The notes under the pieces: generated by a model
Database searches by the model: none
What the model was told of the DNA's origin: nothing
What the model saw: the letters and a program-made list of their open reading frames with translations, nothing else
NCBI GenBank assembly: GCA_016795075.1
Contig: JAEUIP010000015.1
Coordinates: 1 to 34,763 of the forward strand
Source of the DNA: Planctomycetaceae bacterium
GTDB lineage: Bacteria > Planctomycetota > Planctomycetia > Pirellulales > Pirellulaceae
Length of the DNA stretch: 34,763 bases
Direction of reading: 5' to 3'
Translations under genes and position numbers: made by a program
Part shown: positions 1 to 7,969 of the stretch, piece by piece
Layout: every line of letters begins with the position of its first letter
Position numbering within the stretch: the stretch's first letter is position 1

Positions 1-334
1 CACAAAGTGACATCGCGCGAATGCATCGGTTCCAGACATGAACTACTTGTGATTCGGACGGATCAAGCGATTCTTTACGAGCTTTTCTAGCCATAATGGG
101 ATTCCCACTCAAACAGGGACAGCCACCTTCGGCGTCATTGACGAAGATACCTGCGAGTAAAAAAGCCACCGAATCCCATCGGCAACATGCGAGTTCTGTT
201 CAAATCCTACCAATTTTGAATTGCATTGCAAGCTTTTTTTATCATAAATCAAAATGTCTGCTTCGTTCGAATGCTTGCCCTGTTTGCAAACCTCTGAACC
301 CGACGAGTATTCAACACCAACTGGAACACCAGCC

Positions 335-377
335 GGTGCCTGTCCCCAATCCTGAGAGCAAGTGGTGCCTGTCCCCA
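335..377. repeat. GGTGCCTGTCCCC direct repeat pair
   Basis: The 14-mer GGTGCCTGTCCCCA occurs at 335-348 and again at 364-377. A variant on the other strand (GGTGCCTGTCGCC read in reverse) starts just after the stop codon of the ThuA-fusion gene, at about 2797-2809. A further variant, AGTGCCTGTCCC, lies in the spacer after the flgJ-like gene near 32297. The four sites look like members of one short dispersed motif; its function is unknown. Confidence 0.6.
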
Positions 378-430
378 TTCGGAGGTTTTGACTTTCGTTT
401 TTTGTGCCCAGCGTTGGAGGGGCTCGATGT

Positions 431-603
431 TGCCTGCGGATGGCAATGCCGGACTGCGGATGACACGATCCGAGAGTACGCATGAAAAGTGGACGAGTCA
501 TCCGGACCGCACCGCCGACAATCATCATCGGACTGGAGCTTCAGACTCCGTCTTGTTTGCGAAGTGTCTTTATCCGCAGATCGGTCTTGCCATCCGCAGG
601 CCA
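431..603. repeat. MITE-like inverted-repeat element, copy A
   Basis: The left end (431-462) reads GCCTGCGGATGGCAA, three variable bases, then a second arm ending CTGCGGATGA. The right end (570-603) is its inverted partner with only a few mismatches over about 32 bp. The whole is 173 bp with no coding frame. An element with closely related ends and a length of 174 bp lies at 23477-23650. Matched length and matched terminal inverted repeats at two distant spacers suggest a small non-autonomous mobile element or a dispersed structured repeat. Confidence 0.7.
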
Positions 604-1061
604 GCCCGTGGTGATTGACGCTTCGAACAACCGTCGTTTCTCTGCGAAACTTTTGCTACCGGTATTCGGTAAACCGCGAAGTCTCATTGTGCGCGTTTTG
701 CTGCGAAACTGCTCCAATGGGGCAAGACCATGGGATGGGTTCGAGGTATCCTTTAGAGGAACAGCAAGAACGGAGAGTTGCGGTTGGCAATCGATGACGC
801 GAAGCAAAGCCATTTGATCGTCGTTCACGAAATAGGGCCTTGGTGCGTTCCACAAGTCGCAAGTCCGCGATTTGCGAGTCGTGTAAAAACACAGAGTTTT
901 TTTGAACCCGCGATTTACGCAAGAGACTTGCTGCATACGCCCTAAAGTCACTCGGTGAACCGCTACCAGATCCGAGTCGCTTACCCGACCGATTTGCGGA
1001 ACTCGCCGATCGCCGACCCGATGCTACGCCGGCTTCACTAACCCAACTGCGGACAATCCAA

Positions 1062-2792
1062 ATGTTACGAACCACAACAAATCTTGGTGTCCGGGCCATT
1101 GCGATGGCCTGTCTGTTTGGATTGTCGACGCTCGCTGTCCAAGCTCAAGCTCAGCCGCAAGTGGAAGTGAAACCGACTTCCTCAACCCGAATGGAACGAG
1201 AGACTCGTGACATTTCTGGCTGGCAAGTGCATGTTGCGAAGAAGCTGCTCGAGACCGAAGCTGAAGATACAGCCAAGGCATTACTTGGTTTAGAAAAGAT
1301 GTTGGATGAAATCGTACGGGATGTGCCCGCAGCAGCCGTGGCAGAATTGAAGAAAGTGCCACTCTACTTTTCGCCAACTTATCACGAAGGCCGGAGTGGA
1401 GCCGAGTTTCATCCGGGGGCGGCATGGTTGCTGGACAACGGTCGAGACCCAGTGATGGCGCAAGGCGTCGAGTTCTCTGGAGTTCATGATTTCGAAGCCG
1501 AGATGCGACGGATGCCGAACTTTGCTCTGCACGAATTGGCGCATGCGTTTCATTTTCGTGTCCTACCCGACGGCTTCAACAATCCCGAGATCAAAGCCGC
1601 GTTTCGCCGAGCCAAACAAAGCGGATTGTACGATCGCGTCGAGCGAACCTTCGGTAACGATCAGCCCCATACATTCGAACCCGCTTATGCCATGACGACC
1701 GCGATGGAGTACTTCGCGGAGGCGACCGAAGCGTACTTCTCGCGGAACGATTTCTTTCCCTTCACCCGCGCGGAACTGCGGGAACATGATCCCGAAATGC
1801 ACGCGCTACTCGAGAAGCTCTGGGGCGTCGACACCGACCAGTGGCTGAAGTACCCCGGCGGCGATGGCCCCGGGAAAGGCAAACACATTGTGCTCATCGC
1901 GGCCGAACAAGAATATCGCAGCGAGCAATCCCTGCCGATGCTGGCCAAGGTTTTGAGTACCCATCACGGGTTCGATTGCACGGTGCTCTTTGGAGTGAAT
2001 GCAAATGGCGAGGTCGATCCGACGCTGCCGGTTTACCCCGAGGAGGGCAAAGAGACGGAATTTCAGGAGCACCAAATTCCGGGCCTCGATCAATTGGCTT
2101 CTGCTGATTTGGTCATCTTCTGCACTCGCTTGCTAACTCTGCCCAAGTCCGATCTCGAAAAGGTTGTCACCTACGTGGACTCTGGCAAGCCCATCGTCGC
2201 GCTTCGCACGGCCAATCATGGCTTTCGTGGCCCGCTGCCCTACAAGATCGATGGCAAACAAGTGCGTTGGGGTGAAGATGTCTTGGGCGGGACGTTTCTG
2301 AACCATCATGGGAACTGGCAAGCCGATTCCACCCGTGGCATTGTGGAACAAAAACAAACGCAACATCCGATCTTGATCGGAGTCAACGACATTTGGGGTG
2401 ACTCGGATGTTTATCGGACGTACGAAGAAGGGGAACGATTGCCAGATGATTGCACGGCGCTGGTGTGGGGGCAACCGCTTCTGGGTCGCCAACCCGCTGA
2501 CCTACCAAACGACAAGTTGGAGCCCTTGCCAGTGGCCTGGGTGAAACCGTGGCGAACCAGTCACGGAGTTGATGCTCGCGTGTTTCACTGCACGATGGGA
2601 AGTGGAATCGACTTCAAGAATCCGGGACTGCGTCGTCTGGTCGTCAACGCCGCCTATTGGTGTGTCGAACTGGAAGGTTCCATCTCGGCAAATAGCAGCG
2701 TCGATGTCGTAGGCAATTACGAACCACTGGACAGCGGATTCCACTACGAAGAACTAGGCGTCAAACCACGGCCTGTGAGTGACTACAAGTAG
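1062..2792 (+). CDS. Secreted metallopeptidase-like / ThuA-domain fusion protein
   Basis: 576 residues with two parts. Residues 1-30 form a signal peptide (a short basic start, then a hydrophobic run ending AQAQA). Residues about 50-260 contain HELAH (157-161), followed by EYFAE (216-220). That pair is the metal-binding and third-ligand pattern of gluzincin-type zinc peptidases. Residues about 272-560 resemble ThuA/trehalose-utilisation proteins, which have a class-I glutamine-amidotransferase-like fold: KHIVLIAAEQEYRS at the start of the fold, then a strand carrying VIFCTRLL. ThuA homologues take part in metabolism of 3-keto sugars. The protein is probably periplasmic or exported. No clear Shine-Dalgarno precedes the ATG; the start is chosen because the signal peptide begins there. 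A hexaheme cytochrome and a propeller gene follow. The fusion and its substrate are inference; the peptidase half could be catalytically inactive. Confidence 0.8.
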   Translation: MLRTTTNLGVRAIAMACLFGLSTLAVQAQAQPQVEVKPTSSTRMERETRDISGWQVHVAKKLLETEAEDTAKALLGLEKMLDEIVRDVPAAAVAELKKVPLYFSPTYHEGRSGAEFHPGAAWLLDNGRDPVMAQGVEFSGVHDFEAEMRRMPNFALHELAHAFHFRVLPDGFNNPEIKAAFRRAKQSGLYDRVERTFGNDQPHTFEPAYAMTTAMEYFAEATEAYFSRNDFFPFTRAELREHDPEMHALLEKLWGVDTDQWLKYPGGDGPGKGKHIVLIAAEQEYRSEQSLPMLAKVLSTHHGFDCTVLFGVNANGEVDPTLPVYPEEGKETEFQEHQIPGLDQLASADLVIFCTRLLTLPKSDLEKVVTYVDSGKPIVALRTANHGFRGPLPYKIDGKQVRWGEDVLGGTFLNHHGNWQADSTRGIVEQKQTQHPILIGVNDIWGDSDVYRTYEEGERLPDDCTALVWGQPLLGRQPADLPNDKLEPLPVAWVKPWRTSHGVDARVFHCTMGSGIDFKNPGLRRLVVNAAYWCVELEGSISANSSVDVVGNYEPLDSGFHYEELGVKPRPVSDYK

Positions 2793-2917
2793 GCGGGGCG
2801 ACAGGCACCATCATCATCAGAGTTGGCAAACATGAGCAGTTACTCGCTCCTTGCAGAACTCCTGTGAACGGTGGTCATCGTTGGTGTAATAGATTCTTGG
2901 AGCGTCGTATAGCCGAG

Positions 2918-2970
2918 CCTCATGGTCTCCCTTCTCCCTACAATGGGGGAGAAGGGCCAGGGATGAGGGG
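2918..2970. repeat. CCCTTCTCCC/GGGAGAAGGG hairpin repeat, copy 1
   Basis: The unit starts CCTCATGGTCTCCC, forms a stem of CCCTTCTCCC with GGGGGAGAAGGG around a short loop, and ends with a GGGATGAGGG tail. It matches the copies at 7561-7613 and 7700-7752, but its loop differs (TACAAT instead of TTTCCT). Confidence 0.8.
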
Positions 2971-3127
2971 GGGGCGGGGTTCGCCCGAAGAAGGGGGGAG
3001 TCCCTCGGTCTCGCGTTGTTTCCCTAAAGGTTGGGCTCTACTTGCATGATGCCAGAAGTTCACGGCCTTCATCATTGAATCGACTCCGCCGTTCGAGGAT
3101 ACTGTTGCCTTGACCACACACGGGCAC

Positions 3128-3133
3128 AAAGGA
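3128..3133 (+). promoter_or_regulatory. Ribosome site deciding the cytochrome start
   Basis: AAAGGA lies six bases before the ATG at 3140. The open frame extends back to a TTG at 3110, but no purine-rich site precedes that codon. The ATG at 3140 also begins directly at a good signal peptide. Confidence 0.6.
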
Positions 3134-3139
3134 TACAGA

Positions 3140-5992
3140 ATGATATTTCGCTCGAAACTGCTCGCCTCGGTGATTCGGACTCGGATGTTGGTCAATCGCT
3201 TGGCATTGTGCGTCGTTCTTGCCAGCGTTGTAATTGCAATCCTCCTGCTTTCCGGCACCCAAGCCTTCGCCCAATCGCTAACCGAAAAGTTGTTGGCTGA
3301 AGATCCGGTGAAGTTGGCCGAAGAAGCACGAACTAGCGGCAATATCGTGCGCGGCGCGATCTTGTTCCATCAAGGCAATATCAATTGCGTTAAATGCCAC
3401 CGACCAACCGCCGCCCAAGAACGACTGGGTCCCGACCTGAGTCGCATCGAGCCCACGGCCACCGATGCCTACCTGATCGAGTCCATCCTGCAACCCTCGA
3501 AGTCGATCAAAACCGGATTTGAATCTTCGATCTTGTTGACGGCCGACGGGCAAGTTTACAGCGGCATTGTTCTCCGCGAAGATGACCAACAGGTTGTGAT
3601 TCGCGACACCAAAAACTTGGACCAACCGGTGACCGTTCTTCGGGCCGATGTGGAAGAACTCAAACACGGCACTGTCTCCAGCATGCCCGCCAACCTAGCG
3701 GATGAACTGAAAGATCGCCAACAATTTCTCGACCTCTTGCGTTATGTCATGGACCTCAAAGTACGCGGCCCCGAAGTTGTTGTGGAACCCTCTGCGTCGG
3801 TGGCCCGCGAACTTGCTCCGGAGCTGCACGGGTTGGTGCAAATCCAACGCTGGAACTGCACCGCCTGTCATCACGGCAACGATGCCGAAGATGGTGGCGT
3901 GAACCTCGCTGCCAAACAGGCTCCCAACTTGAATTGGTCCGCGCGGCATTTGAATCCCGCTTGGATGGAGCAATTCATCCGTGACCCGCACGCGGTCAAG
4001 CCCGGCACGACGATGCCCAACATGTTGCCCGAGAATCAAGCCGATCGAGCTCAAACGGCCACCGCGATCACGCACTTCTTGGTCTCCGCCAATGACAACC
4101 AATTCGCGCCTCAGGCACTGGATCCTGCTGCCGTGGCCAGCGGCTACGAACTGTTCCACTCCGTAGGTTGTGTCGCTTGCCATGCTCCCCGCAACCGACA
4201 AGGCGTCGAACAGTCTCTGGCCGACTCACAGGCTTTAGGCGATCTGGCCAACAAGTACAACGTCGTGGGATTGGTCGCCTTCCTGGAAGACCCGTTGCTT
4301 GTGCGAGCGTCAGGGCACATGCCCAACATGCGACTAACGCATCGTGAAGCGATCGAGATTGCCAACTTCTTGTTGCAAGCCGCTCCCGAAGACGCCGCAC
4401 CCTGGAAGCTGGATCTGGAACTGGCTCAAGCAGGCCGCGTGCTCTTTGTACAAAACAACTGCCACCACTGCCACCAAAATTTTGTGCCAGACGCGGAACC
4501 TTCTCGCCCTTTGGTGACACTTGATAAGCTCAATCCCGCGCGAGGCTGTTTATCGGGGATCGCTGGCGAGTGGCCCAGTTTCCCTTTCACGGACACGGAG
4601 CGGCAAAACATTCACGCGGCGTTAAGTCGTTTGTCCACCGCATTGACGCCAGAGCAGCAGATCGACGTTAGCTTGCAGAGCTTCAACTGTTTGGCCTGCC
4701 ACGAACGAGATTCACTAGGCGGTGTTAGTTCGCAGCGCAACCCGCACTTCCAGACCACGAATTTGAACCTGGGCGAGCAAGGCCGCATTCCGCCCCGGTT
4801 GACCGGCGTCGGCGCCAAGCTAAAGGCGCAATGGATGCGCGAAGTCCTGGTGACGGGTCGCACGATTCGACCGTACATGAAAACTCGCATGCCGCAATAC
4901 GGCGTGGAGAACATCGAACACCTGATCGATTTGTTTCAAGCGGTCGACAAGTTGTCGGAAACGAAGTTTGCGGAGTTCAACGAACCCGAAGTCGTGCGTA
5001 AGAAAGGTCTCGAGTTGGCCGGCACCAATGGACTCAACTGTGTCTCTTGTCATACGTATCAATACAAGCTTTCCGACACGATGCCCGCTGTTGATTTGAC
5101 GGAGATGGCCGAACGCTTGGAGAAGGATTGGTTCTACCAATACATGCTGGCTCCACAGAAGTTCAGCCCCAACACGGTCATGCCGTCGTTTTGGCCGCGG
5201 GGCATCGCGGTTCGCAAAGACATCGAAGGCACGGCCGAAGACCAGATCGAAGCGCTGTGGCAATATCTGCTGGATGGACGACAAGCTCCGATGCCTCACG
5301 GAGTTGTGCGTGAACCCCTGAGAATTGTCGTTGCGGAAGAAGCTCAGATGCTCCGTCGGAGTTATCCCGGGATCGGCAAACGCGGCATTGGCGTGGGCTA
5401 TCCCGGCGGTGTGAACTTGGCGTTTGATGCGGAACAGCTACGCCTGCATGCTCTGTGGCAAGGAGGCTTTGTGGATCCCGGTGGCGTGTGGACCGGACAA
5501 GGTGCGGGGAACGTGCATCCGCTAAGTCGACCGATCGAGTTCAGCAAAGGCCCGGACTTGGATGATCAAACACAGCCTTGGGTTGTGGATGAGGGACGAC
5601 CGCCACGCCATCAGTTCCTAGGCTACTCATTGGACGATGGGCAACGACCCACGTTTCGCTACGTCTTTGACACCGTCGAAGTGCAAGATTTTTTCCAGGA
5701 AGTGATCGACGAACCTAACCAGAGTACGCACTTGCGCCGAACGGTGTTGTTCAACGCACCCGAGGGTCGTAAGCAACTGCGGTTCCGATTGGCGTCGGCC
5801 GATCGCATCGTTTCACAGGACCAGGAGTACGCGGTCGGTGATGATCGGTTGAAGCTGCGGATTCTCACGGCGCAACGGCCTCAGATCGTGGACCACGGCA
5901 ATGAAGGCCAGACGTTAGAGATTCATTTCGATCTGGCGCCCGGACAATCGCCAGAACTTGTCGTCGAATATCGATGGGAGTCCAAGCAATGA
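3140..5992 (+). CDS. Secreted hexaheme cytochrome c with planctomycete heme-binding domain
   Basis: 950 residues from the ATG at 3140. An N-terminal basic-hydrophobic segment ending near QAFAQ is a signal peptide. Six CXXCH heme-attachment sites are visible: CVKCH (about residue 83), CTACH (240), CVACH (344), CHHCH (441), CLACH (517) and CVSCH (634). The first region has the layout of the planctomycete/verrucomicrobial heme-binding domain (TIGR02603 type): a CXXCH, then GPDLS, then YLIESILQPSKSI, then a short beta region and SSMPANL. The last 230 residues carry no heme site and look beta-rich. The protein should transfer electrons in the periplasm. Its stop codon overlaps the start of the propeller gene (ATGA), so the two are translationally coupled. 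This suggests the propeller protein is its electron donor or binding partner. The exact reaction is unknown. Confidence 0.88.
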   Translation: MIFRSKLLASVIRTRMLVNRLALCVVLASVVIAILLLSGTQAFAQSLTEKLLAEDPVKLAEEARTSGNIVRGAILFHQGNINCVKCHRPTAAQERLGPDLSRIEPTATDAYLIESILQPSKSIKTGFESSILLTADGQVYSGIVLREDDQQVVIRDTKNLDQPVTVLRADVEELKHGTVSSMPANLADELKDRQQFLDLLRYVMDLKVRGPEVVVEPSASVARELAPELHGLVQIQRWNCTACHHGNDAEDGGVNLAAKQAPNLNWSARHLNPAWMEQFIRDPHAVKPGTTMPNMLPENQADRAQTATAITHFLVSANDNQFAPQALDPAAVASGYELFHSVGCVACHAPRNRQGVEQSLADSQALGDLANKYNVVGLVAFLEDPLLVRASGHMPNMRLTHREAIEIANFLLQAAPEDAAPWKLDLELAQAGRVLFVQNNCHHCHQNFVPDAEPSRPLVTLDKLNPARGCLSGIAGEWPSFPFTDTERQNIHAALSRLSTALTPEQQIDVSLQSFNCLACHERDSLGGVSSQRNPHFQTTNLNLGEQGRIPPRLTGVGAKLKAQWMREVLVTGRTIRPYMKTRMPQYGVENIEHLIDLFQAVDKLSETKFAEFNEPEVVRKKGLELAGTNGLNCVSCHTYQYKLSDTMPAVDLTEMAERLEKDWFYQYMLAPQKFSPNTVMPSFWPRGIAVRKDIEGTAEDQIEALWQYLLDGRQAPMPHGVVREPLRIVVAEEAQMLRRSYPGIGKRGIGVGYPGGVNLAFDAEQLRLHALWQGGFVDPGGVWTGQGAGNVHPLSRPIEFSKGPDLDDQTQPWVVDEGRPPRHQFLGYSLDDGQRPTFRYVFDTVEVQDFFQEVIDEPNQSTHLRRTVLFNAPEGRKQLRFRLASADRIVSQDQEYAVGDDRLKLRILTAQRPQIVDHGNEGQTLEIHFDLAPGQSPELVVEYRWESKQ

Positions 5993-7482
5993 CCATTTAC
6001 TTGAAGCTACTGTATTGGACGATGTTGTGGTTGACTCCCCAACAGGAGCCGCTGGGTGAATATTGGGGCACGGGCGAAGCCGAAGCCAAGTACTACAAGT
6101 TGGTCGATATTCCGTTGCCAAAGGAACTATCGATCGAGGCTGGTAGTTTTGAAGTCATGCCCGACCAGCGGCAATTGGCCATCGCGACGCGACGCGGCGA
6201 TATCTTCCTGGTCGATGGCGCGTTTGATGTTCATCCGGAACCCACGTTCAAGAAATTCGCCAGCGGACTGGACGAAGTTTTTGGAATGGCCTATCGCGAT
6301 GGCTCGTTTTACTTGACCCAGCAAACGGAAGTCACTCGCGTGACGGACACGAACCAAGACGGCCGTGCGGATCGTTTTGATACGCTGAGTGATCGTTGGG
6401 GCTTTCGCAACTACCACGAGTTTTCGTTTGGCTCGAAACCGGACGCTGAAGGCAACATTTGGGTTGCGCTATGTTTGTCCGAATCGTACAACTCGAAGGT
6501 GCCGTTCCGAGGCTGGTGTTTGAAGATTACACCGGACGGCCAGACTATTCCGATTTGCAGCGGCATTCGCAGTCCTTGCGGGATTGGACCCAACGAACAC
6601 GGCGTCATGTTTTACGCCGAGAGCCAAGGCCCGTGGAATGGTTCATGTTCGCTGAAGGTATTGGAGCCGGGCGGCTTCATGGGCCATCCCATCAGTTACA
6701 ATTGGTACGAGTTGGCACCGGAAATGGGGCCTGCTCCCGTTGAACCCCATACCCCGTCGCGTTTGGAGATCGAACGCCAGCGAGTCAAGGAGCTAGTGCC
6801 GTATGCGGTGGTGTTTCCTTACATCCGCATGGGACGATCGATCTCGGGGTTCATGGTTGACCAAACGGGCGGTAAGTTTGGTCCATTTGAGAATCAGATT
6901 TTTATTGGCGACTTCAGTCTTGGTGTCGTGATGCGGGCAACGACGGAAAAAGTGAACGGCGTGTGGCAGGGTGCCTGTTATCCGTTTCGTGAAGGTTTTG
7001 ATACAGGGTTGTTGGCGGTCCAGTTCACACCGGAAGGCAGCTTGATTGCGGGCGGCACCAATCGAGGTTGGCCGGTGCGTGGTCCGAAAGCCTATGCGGT
7101 GCAGCGGTTGGATTGGACGGGCTTGGTACCCTTTGAAATCAAAGAGATCAAGGCTCGTCCGACGGGCTTCGAGTTGACGTTCACCAAGCCTGTGGATCGC
7201 ACGGTGGCATCGCGTCCCGAGGTTTATCAGCTCAAGACGTTTACCCATATTTATCATGAAGGGTATGGCAGTCCGGAAGTGGACCAGACGGTGCCAGTCG
7301 CAACGAAGGCGACTGTTAGCGACGATGGGCTGAAAGTCGAATTGCAAGTCGACGGCTTGATGCAGGGGCACGTCCACGACTTCTACTTGCCCGAGTTACA
7401 ATCAGCCGCAGGCGAAAACCTACTCCACACCAGCGCCTACTACACCCTCAACGAAATCCCGCGCAAGGACACATCGCAATAA
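5989..7482 (+). CDS. Soluble beta-propeller (membrane-bound dehydrogenase-like) protein
   Basis: 497 residues. The start is the ATG at 5989, which overlaps the cytochrome stop by four bases and has GGAG about ten bases before it. A short hydrophobic N-terminus (residues 3-16) could be a signal peptide. The body has repeated blade-like strands typical of the soluble quinoprotein glucose-dehydrogenase-like six-bladed propeller, including FEVMPDQRQLAIATRRGDIF, a calcium-type loop DTNQDGRAD followed by RFDTLSDRWG, and GNIWVALCLSES. Planctomycetes carry many such proteins fused to, or next to, heme-binding and ThuA-type domains. The likely role is oxidation or binding of a sugar or similar substrate in the periplasm, passing electrons to the adjacent cytochrome. 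Cofactor and substrate cannot be read from the sequence. Confidence 0.78.
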   Translation: MTIYLKLLYWTMLWLTPQQEPLGEYWGTGEAEAKYYKLVDIPLPKELSIEAGSFEVMPDQRQLAIATRRGDIFLVDGAFDVHPEPTFKKFASGLDEVFGMAYRDGSFYLTQQTEVTRVTDTNQDGRADRFDTLSDRWGFRNYHEFSFGSKPDAEGNIWVALCLSESYNSKVPFRGWCLKITPDGQTIPICSGIRSPCGIGPNEHGVMFYAESQGPWNGSCSLKVLEPGGFMGHPISYNWYELAPEMGPAPVEPHTPSRLEIERQRVKELVPYAVVFPYIRMGRSISGFMVDQTGGKFGPFENQIFIGDFSLGVVMRATTEKVNGVWQGACYPFREGFDTGLLAVQFTPEGSLIAGGTNRGWPVRGPKAYAVQRLDWTGLVPFEIKEIKARPTGFELTFTKPVDRTVASRPEVYQLKTFTHIYHEGYGSPEVDQTVPVATKATVSDDGLKVELQVDGLMQGHVHDFYLPELQSAAGENLLHTSAYYTLNEIPRKDTSQ

Positions 7483-7560
7483 ACCCGCGCCTCATGAACT
7501 CCATTCGCCCATTTTGTGGCGTTTCGTGGCGCCGATTTATATTGCTTGGTACACCTCGTG

Positions 7561-7613
7561 CCTCATGGTCTCCCTTCTCCCCTTTCCTGGGGGAGAAGGG
7601 CCGGGGATGAGGG
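7561..7613. repeat. CCCTTCTCCCC/GGGGAGAAGGG hairpin repeat, copy 2
   Basis: The unit runs from CCTCATGGTC to CCGGGGATGAGGG and contains a perfect 11-bp stem (CCCTTCTCCCC with GGGGAGAAGGG) around TTTCCTG. It is essentially identical to the copy at 7700-7752. Confidence 0.88.
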
Positions 7614-7699
7614 AGTGGAGCTTGGTGATGACGTTGAGCTTGCTGCGCGGTCGAGCTTGCGGTTAAGGCGTGCGAATCTTGTAGCTTGTTCGCTTCGCG

Positions 7700-7752
7700 C
7701 CTCATGGTCTCCCTTCTCCCCTTTCCTGGGGGAGAAGGGCCGGGGATGAGGG
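7700..7752. repeat. CCCTTCTCCCC/GGGGAGAAGGG hairpin repeat, copy 3
   Basis: This is a direct copy of the unit at 7561-7613, with the same stem and loop, placed 139 bp downstream in the same orientation. The copy at 2918-2970 is more distant. Confidence 0.88.
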
Positions 7753-7956
7753 GGTCGAGCTTGGGGCGCGATTGGAGATGGGGTGAGGTTGGGCATGGAG
7801 ATTGGTCGAGCGTGCGGGATGAGTGGGAATTGTCTGCGGGCCAGCAACGCTTCGCAGCATTAAAAATGATCAATGTCCTAAATCGCCGCACATGCATAAC
7901 GAGCCTCAGGCTCGCCGGGTATAATCATCGATTGAGCGGGCAGAACCTTGATGCTT

Positions 7957-7963
7957 GGAGGAG
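7957..7963 (+). promoter_or_regulatory. Strong ribosome site deciding the stress-protein start
   Basis: GGAGGAG stands six bases before the ATG at 7970. The open frame continues back to a TTG at 7955, but that start would lie within the ribosome site, so the ATG is preferred. Confidence 0.7.
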
Positions 7964-7969
7964 ACTACC

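Larger units (their letters stand above)
1..1061. other. Gene-poor left flank with repeats
   Basis: No open frame here has a protein-like composition or a convincing ribosome site; the overlapping frames in this stretch look random. Frame 1 is open from the window edge to a TAG at 88-90 and could be the last 29 codons of a gene cut by the border, but nothing else supports this. The stretch holds two direct copies of GGTGCCTGTCCCCA (335-348 and 364-377) and a 173-bp inverted-repeat element (431-603). It probably also holds the promoter of the gene starting at 1062, which I could not locate. Confidence 0.6.
2793..3139. other. Spacer with hairpin repeat, no gene
   Basis: This spacer separates the ThuA-fusion gene from the cytochrome gene. 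It holds a GGTGCCTGTC-type motif immediately after the upstream stop codon, a hairpin repeat at about 2918-2970 and a G-rich run after it. A short open frame across it is repeat sequence and is not called as a gene. The repeat could separate the two transcripts. Confidence 0.6.
7483..7969. other. Repeat-rich spacer, no gene
   Basis: The spacer holds two near-identical hairpin repeats (7561-7613 and 7700-7752) separated by 86 bp of G-rich sequence containing several GAGCTTG words. The overlapping frames here are products of the repeats. The promoter of the stress-protein gene should lie in its last 150 bp; I did not identify it. Confidence 0.6.

Noticed and set aside
96-618. Several overlapping open frames on both strands
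   Set aside because: No ribosome site, unusual composition, mutual overlap; one overlaps the inverted-repeat element.
906-1061. In-frame open stretch of 52 codons before the ThuA-fusion start
   Set aside because: It has no start codon of its own with a ribosome site, and the signal peptide begins exactly at the ATG at 1062. It might be the relic of an older gene, but there is no family match.
2864-3049. Short frame between the ThuA and cytochrome genes
   Set aside because: It is read from the hairpin repeat and the G-rich run after it.
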